From an uncultured Eubacteriales bacterium (GTDB lineage Bacteria; Bacillota; Clostridia; Oscillospirales; Oscillospiraceae): DNA of 37,518 bases. A model generated the notes under the pieces. The model saw only the letters and a list, made by a program, of their open reading frames with translations. It searched no databases and had not been told where the DNA came from. Both the position numbers and the translations under genes were made by a program. Where the stretch lies: positions 1-37,518 of the forward strand of contig CABQNH010000018.1 in the NCBI GenBank assembly GCA_902465435.1, in the 5' to 3' direction. The first letter of the stretch is position 1; the number at the start of each line of letters is the position of its first letter. Of the stretch, positions 31,788 through 37,518 are shown in pieces.

Positions 31788-32637
31788 TTTTCCCCCACCA
31801 TCTGTTCTTGCATCCGAAGAGCTGGATCAGTCCGCACAGACTCTCCCGATAGCCGATCTCAATCTCATCATCTAACAGGAACAGTCTGCGTCGGTCATCG
31901 CCGTCCATTGCGTAAACCTTCTTCGCGCGCTCCATTGCGCCGGTAGAAAGCTCGCCAAAGACATTGAACTTAGTAATACCGGCCTTTGCCGATCTTGCCA
32001 GCGCCTCATGCCTCGTGAACGACGCTCCGTGCATGACAAGCGTCGCCGGAATGGAGCGCTTCAGCTCAGCGATCAGCGCAAAGTCGATGACCGGCGCGCC
32101 ATAAGGATAATCGCCGTGCGCCGCGCCGACCGCAACAGCCAGCGCATCGACGCCCGTCTGACGGCAATACCAAATCGCCTCGTCAACCTTCGTCTTGGTG
32201 GCCTCGATCTCCTCCGGCGTTGCATTGCGCCCGCAGCCGCCCAGCGCACCCTCGACACTTACGTTCATGGCGTGCGCCATGCGGCAGACCTCCTTGAGAT
32301 AGCGCGCGTTTTCCTCCGGCGGCTCCTCTCCCCGGTCAACCATGACGCTTGTATATCCGGCGCGAATGGCGTCGATCGCCGTTTCTATGCCAGTTCCGTG
32401 ATCGAGCGCCAGCGCCACGGAAACCTCGGGGTAACGCCGTTCAAAATACTTTGCGAAGTCGGCCATTTCTAAATAATCGCCGACCTTTTCATTGCAGCTC
32501 AAAATCAGCGGCGCGCGCATCTGCTGACAAGCCGCAAAGCACCAGCCGACCGAACTGCTGTTATACACCGTCGGCGCGGGAATGCCGTAGCCGGCGCCGG
32601 CGGCCGCCTTTGTTAACGTATCTAATCTGACGAACAT
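31666..32637 (-). CDS. Class II aldolase, first of a tandem pair, with an abnormal C-terminal extension
   Basis: A zinc aldolase of the fructose/tagatose-bisphosphate aldolase (GatY/KbaY) family. D79-H80 (ALDHGTG), H174 (GAAHGDY) and H203 (LVMHGAS) match the catalytic Asp and three zinc ligands. The frame runs 323 residues, but the family-like part ends at residue 280 (FGCKNRW). The neighbouring paralogue stops exactly after the matching NRW. Here the next codon is TGG at 31797-31795, and translation would go on for 43 residues into IIA in another frame. A stop loss (or one-base error: TGA would restore the end) is the simplest reading. Substrate unknown; the preferred sugar phosphate cannot be told. 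Confidence 0.88.
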   Translation of the reverse strand: MFVRLDTLTKAAAGAGYGIPAPTVYNSSSVGWCFAACQQMRAPLILSCNEKVGDYLEMADFAKYFERRYPEVSVALALDHGTGIETAIDAIRAGYTSVMVDRGEEPPEENARYLKEVCRMAHAMNVSVEGALGGCGRNATPEEIEATKTKVDEAIWYCRQTGVDALAVAVGAAHGDYPYGAPVIDFALIAELKRSIPATLVMHGASFTRHEALARSAKAGITKFNVFGELSTGAMERAKKVYAMDGDDRRRLFLLDDEIEIGYRESLCGLIQLFGCKNRWWGKNGNLYFGNFARQSLRGTGAFGRDDYGNDREYRNASPAGRR

Positions 32638-32653
32638 ACTGCTTTCCCCTTTC

Positions 32654-33508
32654 TTACCAGCGGTTGGCAGAACCGACCAGCGTCATAAACTGCGCTGTGC
32701 GCTCCACATAGCTGTCACCGATTGCCTGATAGAAGGGCAGCAGCAGACGTCGGTCCTCTGCGTCCGTTTGCAGCGCCTTGCGCCCGCCCGCAATCGCGGC
32801 GGCGGTCATGTCGCCGGAGACGTTGAACTTTGCAATGCCGCTGCGTGCCGCTCTTGCAATGTTCTCGTCGCCCATGAAGGACGTTCCATGCATCACAAGC
32901 GCCGCAGAGCAAACGCGGTTCAACTCCTCGATCAGGTCAAAATGCATGACCGAGGTGATTGTCTTGTGCTCGCCGTGATACGAGCCGACCGCGACGGCAA
33001 GGCAGTCCACATCCGTCTGCTCGCAGAACCACTTCGCCTCGTCGACCTTCGTCAAGGACGCCTCAATATCCGCAAAGCTTGCGTCTCGTGTGCGCGGGCC
33101 GCCAAGCGCAGCCTCCACGCTGACGTTTGCGCTGTGGGCAAACCGGACAGCTTCCTTTACGATTCTCGCATTTTCTTCTACGGGATCCAGGAAGCGATCC
33201 ACCATCACGCCGGTGAAGCCGGCGCGAATGGCGCGCGCCGCATCCTCAAAGCAATTGCCGTGATCCATGCAGAGCGCAGCAGGAACCTGATCGTACTTTC
33301 TCGCGTAGTAGGAGACAACGTCGCCCGCCATTTCAAGCGGCATGGCGTCCGGAATATGCGCATGGCAGCAGAGCATCAGGGGCGCGTGAATGCGCTCTGC
33401 GGCTTGAAAGCTCCATTTGACCGCCTCGATGGACATCGGGCAGGTTCCGGTTACGCCGTAACCGTTCCTGCGCGCGTCCGCAGTCAGAAGATCCATTCTG
33501 ATTAACAC
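32654..33508 (-). CDS. Class II aldolase, second of a tandem pair
   Basis: A 284-residue zinc aldolase related to GatY/KbaY and to its downstream neighbour. D82-H83 (CMDHGNCFEDA), H178 (GSYHGEHK) and H207 (LVMHGTS) give the catalytic Asp and zinc ligands. The usual VEAELG motif reads VEAALG. The N-terminal part differs from the neighbour (GYGVTGTCPMSIEAVKW), so the two copies may cleave different substrates or form a heteromer. The start is GTG 33508 with GGAGG 5 nt upstream. It begins 10 nt after the dehydrogenase gene. Confidence 0.9.
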   Translation of the reverse strand: MLIRMDLLTADARRNGYGVTGTCPMSIEAVKWSFQAAERIHAPLMLCCHAHIPDAMPLEMAGDVVSYYARKYDQVPAALCMDHGNCFEDAARAIRAGFTGVMVDRFLDPVEENARIVKEAVRFAHSANVSVEAALGGPRTRDASFADIEASLTKVDEAKWFCEQTDVDCLAVAVGSYHGEHKTITSVMHFDLIEELNRVCSAALVMHGTSFMGDENIARAARSGIAKFNVSGDMTAAAIAGGRKALQTDAEDRRLLLPFYQAIGDSYVERTAQFMTLVGSANRW

Positions 33509-33518
33509 GGAGGCCTCC

Positions 33519-34601
33519 TTATCTGACCAGATGCCTGACGCCGTCCGCCCAAGCGCGGAACGAGGGATCCTGCACCATATCCTTTGTCACGACCTGCGGC
33601 GTGACCTCGCCCGTAATTGCCTTCGCAATTGCGGAGAGCACCAGCTCTGCAGCGTATGCCCTCGACTCGATCACGCTGCCCGCAATGTGCGTCGTCATTG
33701 TGCAGTTGTCGAGCTTGCGCCACGGGCTGTCCTGCGGCAGCGGCTCCACGTCGAACACATCCAGCGCCGCGCCGCCGAGGCGATGCTCCTGCAGACGCTT
33801 GAGCAGCGCATCCATATCGACAAGACCGGAGCGGGCGGTGTTAATGAAATAAGCAGTCGGCTTCATCAACGCAAGCTCCTTTTCGCCGATGATGTGATGG
33901 GTCGCCGGAGTCAGCCGCGCGTGGATGCTGACAATGTCCGCTTCTTTGAACAGCGTATCCTTATCCACCACGCGAGCGCCCAGCGCCTTCACGGTTTCTT
34001 CCGGAACATAGGGATCATAGACCATGATGTCTACCTTGAAGCCGGCAAGCTTCTGCGCCATCAGACGGCCGATCTGACCAAAGCCGAACAGGCCGACCCT
34101 TTTATTGCGCAGGTGCGGGCAATAGGGCGTGCTGACGAATTTTGTCGCCCATCCGCCGGATACCACGGAGGCGTGACTGCGCGCAACATTGCGCACCTCG
34201 GAGAGGATCATCGCCATGGCATAGTCCGAAACCGCCTCTGCGTTTCTTCCCAGCCCGTTCACAACAAGAAGGCCTCTGTCCTTCGCCGCCTGCATATCAA
34301 TATTTTCAATGCCGCCGCGCGTCAGTCCAATGACCTTAAGATTCGGAAAAACGTCCATGCCCTCCTTGGAGATCGGGCACATAATGCAGCCGACTACGAC
34401 CTCTGCATCCGGGTGCTTTCGGAACGCTTCCGGCACGGGCAGCGAGGAAGGCCCCTGTTTTTCGATCTTCCCCAGAATCTCCAGGCTTGCGGTATAACCG
34501 CACGGTTCGATTGCAACCTCAACCTCCGGCGAGAAGACCTTCGCGGCCTCCTCAAAAAACTCTTTGCGGATTCCGTCATCCGTCAGGCATAAAACTTTCA
34601 T
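33519..34601 (-). CDS. D-isomer-specific 2-hydroxyacid dehydrogenase
   Basis: A 360-residue NAD(P)-dependent dehydrogenase. The nucleotide fold is at GLFGFGQIG (170-178). The catalytic Arg, Glu and His are R257 (NTARSGLVD), E286 (DVFDVEP) and H305 (TTHIAGS). Members interconvert D-2-hydroxy acids and 2-oxo acids (phosphoglycerate, erythronate phosphate, lactate, pantoate-like compounds). The N-terminal substrate domain is not one I recognise. ATG 34601 follows AAGGAG. It leads the aldolase-aldolase-IIA group, 183 bp after the IID gene. Confidence 0.92.
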   Translation of the reverse strand: MKVLCLTDDGIRKEFFEEAAKVFSPEVEVAIEPCGYTASLEILGKIEKQGPSSLPVPEAFRKHPDAEVVVGCIMCPISKEGMDVFPNLKVIGLTRGGIENIDMQAAKDRGLLVVNGLGRNAEAVSDYAMAMILSEVRNVARSHASVVSGGWATKFVSTPYCPHLRNKRVGLFGFGQIGRLMAQKLAGFKVDIMVYDPYVPEETVKALGARVVDKDTLFKEADIVSIHARLTPATHHIIGEKELALMKPTAYFINTARSGLVDMDALLKRLQEHRLGGAALDVFDVEPLPQDSPWRKLDNCTMTTHIAGSVIESRAYAAELVLSAIAKAITGEVTPQVVTKDMVQDPSFRAWADGVRHLVR

Positions 34602-34713
34602 AACGCACTCCTTTTCGTCAAATTGAGATATCCGGTTTATTTCAAAATTTGTTGCAAATTGAATTTTCTTGTTTATAGGCAGGATGCACATCATGCGTCC
34701 CAGATTAAGAGTT

Positions 34714-34750
34714 GAGTGAAGGCAGGCAAAGCTGCCTCCACTCGTTTTTT
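34714..34750 (+). terminator. Hairpin with T6 in the IID/dehydrogenase gap
   Basis: GAGTG...GGCAG pairs with CTGCC...CACTC and is followed by GTTTTTT on the plus strand. No plus-strand gene precedes it. On the minus strand, where the genes are, it has no U tract and may act as a processing or stability element between PTS and enzyme genes. The rest of the 183-bp gap is AT-rich, with no clear promoter. Confidence 0.4.
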
Positions 34751-34784
34751 GCGTACTTTGATTTATAGGGAGGGTGTAGGATTA

Positions 34785-35606
34785 TTAGAAGAGACCGACC
34801 AGAGCGCCAAGGATGCAGAAAACTGCAAAGCCGAGGATGATCCAAGTCGTATTGACCTTCTTCTTGGCCATCAGCCAATAGGTCAGGAACACAGCGCCGA
34901 GCGGAACAATGCCGGGAAGCGCCGAATTGAGGAAGTTCTGCAGGGACGTGACCGTTTCGCCGGTCGTGATCTGCAGGTTAAAGCCCGCGGTAACGTACTT
35001 CGCAGTCATCGCGCCCATGACGATCATGGACATGGTGCTTGCGCCCTCCATGTAGACGCGCAGCTTGCTGTTGCCGCCGTCCAGCATTTTATCGAGCGCT
35101 GCGGAGCCGAGCTTCAGGCCGCGCTTCCACCAGAACACGGAGTTGATATAACGGGCGGCCGCCTTGAACAGCATAAAGCCGATCGGGCCCATTACATTGC
35201 CGGAAATGGCCATCGGAGTAAAGATTGCCATAGCCAGCGGACGAAGCGTAGAGGTAAAGATCGTATCGCCGAAGCCTGCGAGCGCGCCCATGAGGCCGTC
35301 GCGGGTTGCCTGCATGGCTTCACGCGGGATGTCGGCGCCGTTGGCTCTGCGCTCTTCCATGCGGATCACGATCGCGTTCAGAACCATTCCGGTCGTCGTT
35401 TCAGAGATGTAGAACTTATCGGTCCAGAACTGCATTGCTTCGGTCAGTTCTTCCTTGTCATACAGCTCCTGAAGTGCGGGGATCATGCCCTGCGTCCAGC
35501 CAAGGCCGTAGAATCTCTGGTAGTTGTGTGCTTTGATGAATTCGTGGCAGCCATACCACCAGCACTTGAATAAGCCTTTTTTGCTTACCTTCTTTTCCTG
35601 TGTCAT
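34785..35606 (-). CDS. PTS mannose-family EIID component
   Basis: A 273-residue membrane subunit. Typical blocks are NYQRFYGLGWTQGMIPAL near the N-terminus, GLMGALAGFGDTIFTSTLRP, and two or three C-terminal membrane helices (PLGAVFLTYWLMAKKK, IILGFAVFCILGALVG). IIC and IID form the sugar channel. The start overlaps the IIC stop by 4 nt (ATGA). Confidence 0.95.
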   Translation of the reverse strand: MTQEKKVSKKGLFKCWWYGCHEFIKAHNYQRFYGLGWTQGMIPALQELYDKEELTEAMQFWTDKFYISETTTGMVLNAIVIRMEERRANGADIPREAMQATRDGLMGALAGFGDTIFTSTLRPLAMAIFTPMAISGNVMGPIGFMLFKAAARYINSVFWWKRGLKLGSAALDKMLDGGNSKLRVYMEGASTMSMIVMGAMTAKYVTAGFNLQITTGETVTSLQNFLNSALPGIVPLGAVFLTYWLMAKKKVNTTWIILGFAVFCILGALVGLF

Positions 35607-36367
35607 ACGGCTTTTTCCTCCTCCTTCAGTTTCGCCAGACCTCTCTGGATGACCATAACCGCAACAATGATAGCAAAGATCGTCAGGCCGAGGATGCTAA
35701 GCGTGCTCGAGAAGAAGTACATCGCATAGAAGCCGATGAAGAACAGGGGCAGCAGATCCTTGCGGTTCATCGAAGCGAGGAAAATTGCGAAGCCGATCGC
35801 CGGCAGGAACTTGCCCAGCGCAATAAAGCCGAGCATGAGCCATTCGGGAACAGCAGCCAGCAGCGCGGACATTGCGTTGCGGCCAAAGTACAGCGCCACA
35901 AACAGCAGCAGGAAACGGAACGGGAAGCTGATCAGGCAGGGCAGGATCGTAGAACCGAAGTAATACTTTTTCGTGTTGCCTTCGTCAGCAGCCTTGTCGC
36001 AAACGGTGCAGCAGACCGTATTGAGCGTTCTGAGCAGCGGCTGCAGGAATGTGCCCAAGACCGTAAAGGGAACGGCGAATGCGATGACCGCATCCGTTTC
36101 CATGCCGGTCGCCATGGCAAGGGGGATGGTAATGAAGCCCGCGAGCGTCATATCCATCGTAACGGTAAAGCCAACAAGAGACGGTGCCATGTTCAGGGTC
36201 TGGATCGTACCGCCGAGAATGGTGCCCGTGACGGGGTCGCCCATAATCAGGCCGATGAAGAAACCATGAACCACAGGCCAGTTCATCTGAACGCCAAAAT
36301 AACCGAGCAAAAAGTTATTGCACATCCAGTAAAGGAGGGCAATCAACGCGGCTTGCCATATGGTCAT
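35603..36367 (-). CDS. PTS mannose-family EIIC component
   Basis: A 254-residue polytopic membrane protein (about 8-9 helices), the substrate channel with IID. Family features are VVHGFFIGLIMGDPVTGTIL near residues 32-51 and the GTIQTLNMAPSLVGFTVTMD block. The final helix ends in a charged tail (LAKLKEEEKAV). It follows IIB by 48 nt. Confidence 0.95.
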   Translation of the reverse strand: MTIWQAALIALLYWMCNNFLLGYFGVQMNWPVVHGFFIGLIMGDPVTGTILGGTIQTLNMAPSLVGFTVTMDMTLAGFITIPLAMATGMETDAVIAFAVPFTVLGTFLQPLLRTLNTVCCTVCDKAADEGNTKKYYFGSTILPCLISFPFRFLLLFVALYFGRNAMSALLAAVPEWLMLGFIALGKFLPAIGFAIFLASMNRKDLLPLFFIGFYAMYFFSSTLSILGLTIFAIIVAVMVIQRGLAKLKEEEKAV

Positions 36368-36415
36368 ATTGTGTAACCTCCAAATAGTTTTTAGTTTTGT
36401 ACTGTTACGCGAATG

Positions 36416-36901
36416 TTACTTAAATTTGCTGAGAAGATTGCCGATCGGAACGCGAGAATCTGACGGAACCATCTGACAGAAGACATGAATTCCCTGATCG
36501 AGCAGGTACTTAAAGTCCTCGACGTTCTCTGCAGATACATTGACCTGCTTGGAGATCGTGACCTTGTTCCTGCCGCCCGGCAGCGTGCCCACCTGCAGGT
36601 GGTCGAAGTGGAACCCGGCGTCATACAGCTTTTTTGCCGTCTTGACATCCGGGAACAGCACCAGAACGTTGCCGTCGCCGAACTGATTTTTCTGCCATTC
36701 CTCCAGCGCGGCGTCGCTCTTGAGCGCATCGCACTGAACGCCGGCCGGAACCGCCATCCGGTACACCTTTGCCATAAACGGATCACCGCCGAACAGATCG
36801 TGGACGATCACAATTCGATTAATACCCAATTGCGGCGTCCATGCGGTGCAGACCTGACCGTGTACCAAGCGGCTGTCGAGTCTGACATACAATGCTTTCA
36901 A
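36416..36901 (-). CDS. PTS mannose-family EIIB component
   Basis: A 161-residue phosphotransfer subunit. The phosphorylated His is H14 in VRLDSRLVHGQVCTAW; GTLPGG and the DQGIHVFCQMVPSDSR region complete the fold. The start codon is TTG 36901, about 9 nt after GGGGAGGG. It is the first gene of the PTS/dehydrogenase/aldolase unit. The mannose family covers hexoses, amino sugars and sugar-amine adducts, so the imported compound cannot be named. Confidence 0.95.
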   Translation of the reverse strand: MKALYVRLDSRLVHGQVCTAWTPQLGINRIVIVHDLFGGDPFMAKVYRMAVPAGVQCDALKSDAALEEWQKNQFGDGNVLVLFPDVKTAKKLYDAGFHFDHLQVGTLPGGRNKVTISKQVNVSAENVEDFKYLLDQGIHVFCQMVPSDSRVPIGNLLSKFK

Positions 36902-36925
36902 ATCTTATCCCTCCCCAATAAATTC

Positions 36926-37012
36926 ATTTTACCTTGAATTGGTAAAATATTTGGAATGCAGCGCAAATAATCCGTACTTTCGTGCTGCATTTTCTACCAT
37001 GGGTTTACGATT
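36926..37012 (-). promoter_or_regulatory. Control region upstream of the PTS genes
   Basis: An 8-bp inverted repeat ATTTTACC/GGTAAAAT (36926-36948), a second inverted repeat AATGCAGC/GCTGCATT (36955-36962, 36984-36991), and TTTACGATT (37004-37012). TAAAATATTT (36943-36952) and TTTACGATT also occur between iclR and panB. No strong -35/-10 pair was found, which would fit a promoter needing an activator. Confidence 0.45.
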
Positions 37013-37141
37013 AAATTTACAGCTTGTCAATATTCTCTTACGTAATTACAGTCTTTTCTACAATTCCGTCAATTTCAATTCGCAGTATTTGTCGATTCTG
37101 CACGATATTTTTGTTATTTACTTTCATGTTGTAAGGATATC

Positions 37142-37170
37142 TTGACGTTTTGTCAAAAATAGTGTTTACT
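37142..37170 (+). promoter_or_regulatory. Candidate promoter for a non-coding transcript
   Basis: TTGACG (37142-37147) and TTTACT (37165-37170) are 17 nt apart. TTGAC-GTTTT-GTCAA (37142-37156) is also an inverted repeat. No ORF follows, only structured sequence. Confidence 0.45.
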
Positions 37171-37178
37171 ATAAGAGA

Positions 37179-37443
37179 AAACGGAAACCACAGATGCGTA
37201 TCCCCGTCCGTTTCATGAAATTACCTCCCATTCGTGCAGCGTGCCTTTCCTCTCCTTTTCTCTCCTCTCCTGCCACCTGAGTTCCAACCTCCACCGGCAC
37301 GCTGCACGAATGCATTCTGAAGCTCGCTATAGTACGGTTCTCTGCCGTATTCCTCTCTTTTTCTCTCTTTTCTCTTTTTCACCGCGCCGGGGCCGTCCTC
37401 AGGACGGCCCCACAGCGTGTCAAAAAACCTTTTTGACACGCTG
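37179..37443 (+). ncRNA. Possible structured RNA or palindromic repeat element
   Basis: Starting right at the expected transcription start come four separate stems: AAACGGA/TCCGTTT (37179-37213), a perfect 17-bp stem (37229-37245 with 37296-37312, 50-nt pyrimidine-rich loop), GGGGCCGTCC/GGACGGCCCC (37389-37411) and a 14-bp CAGCGTGTCAAAAA stem (37413-37443). Two long pyrimidine tracts lie at 37246-37270 and 37340-37380. The weak ORFs over this region are low-complexity and not convincing. I recognise no known RNA family. A multi-copy intergenic repeat is the main alternative. Nothing else is seen to the window end. Confidence 0.35.
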
Positions 37444-37518
37444 ACAGACGATCAAGAAAGTTTGGAATAGGGGAACCTCTGAATCCATCCCCGGCGGCGG
37501 ACAACGGATCTTTTCCGC

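Noticed and set aside
37221..37444. Short ORFs of 67-72 residues on both strands at the right end
   Set aside because: Low-complexity Arg/Lys/Glu or Ser/Leu/Phe runs produced by the purine/pyrimidine tracts, spanning palindromes, with no ribosome site.

Overview
The window fits a spore-forming, saccharolytic, acid-producing gut-type member of the Clostridia (my guess is Oscillospiraceae/Ruminococcaceae-like). This rests on an alpha/beta-type small acid-soluble spore protein, acetate kinase, a phosphate butyryltransferase-butyrate kinase pair, a single-chain pyruvate:ferredoxin oxidoreductase, Firmicutes-type AGGAGG ribosome sites and moderately high GC. The taxonomy is inference; no rRNA or tRNA gene was seen.

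Region 1 (about 1-11.8 kb) is a defence island. A WYL-domain regulator lies just beyond the leader-distal end of a six-repeat CRISPR array. The array is followed by a complete type I-C cas set, all on the minus strand: cas3, then cas5c-cas8c-cas7-cas4-cas1-cas2, then leader and array. Two near-consensus promoters serve it, one before cas3 and one in the cas3/cas5c gap. Next come a decayed small mobile-element ORF and an AbiE-type toxin-antitoxin pair (abiEi-abiEii) with its own promoter and repeated sequence elements.

Region 2 (about 11.8-18.2 kb) is ordinary chromosome: an SASP gene, tmcAL (tRNA-Met cytidine acetate ligase), ackA, pepT, a small double zinc-ribbon protein of unknown function and an OFA-like MFS transporter.

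Region 3 (about 18.3-36.9 kb) is the most interesting part. Ten minus-strand genes with gaps of 22 nt or less form one operon: a PanB-family hydroxymethyltransferase, an SMP-30 lactonase, a CooF-like polyferredoxin, a shortened CODH-like protein (mini-CooS type), an FAD/NAD(P) oxidoreductase, a two-cluster Fe-S protein with an unrecognised C-terminal part, an unrecognised Cys/His-rich protein, PFOR, Ptb and Buk. An IclR-family regulator is divergent from it. On the other side of the regulator, also on the minus strand, a mannose-family PTS (IIB-IIC-IID), a D-2-hydroxyacid dehydrogenase, two tandem class II aldolases and PTS IIA form a second unit. The AT-rich upstream regions of the two units share short motifs. 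My inference is one catabolic locus: PTS uptake, oxidation and aldol cleavage to a 2-oxo acid, ferredoxin-linked decarboxylation to an acyl-CoA, and ATP formation through acyl phosphate. The CODH-like/FAD/Fe-S proteins would form a dedicated electron-transfer module. The substrate cannot be read from the sequence.

Region 4 (about 37.1-37.5 kb) has no convincing gene. It holds a possible plus-strand promoter followed by a run of strong hairpins and pyrimidine tracts: either a structured RNA or a palindromic repeat element.
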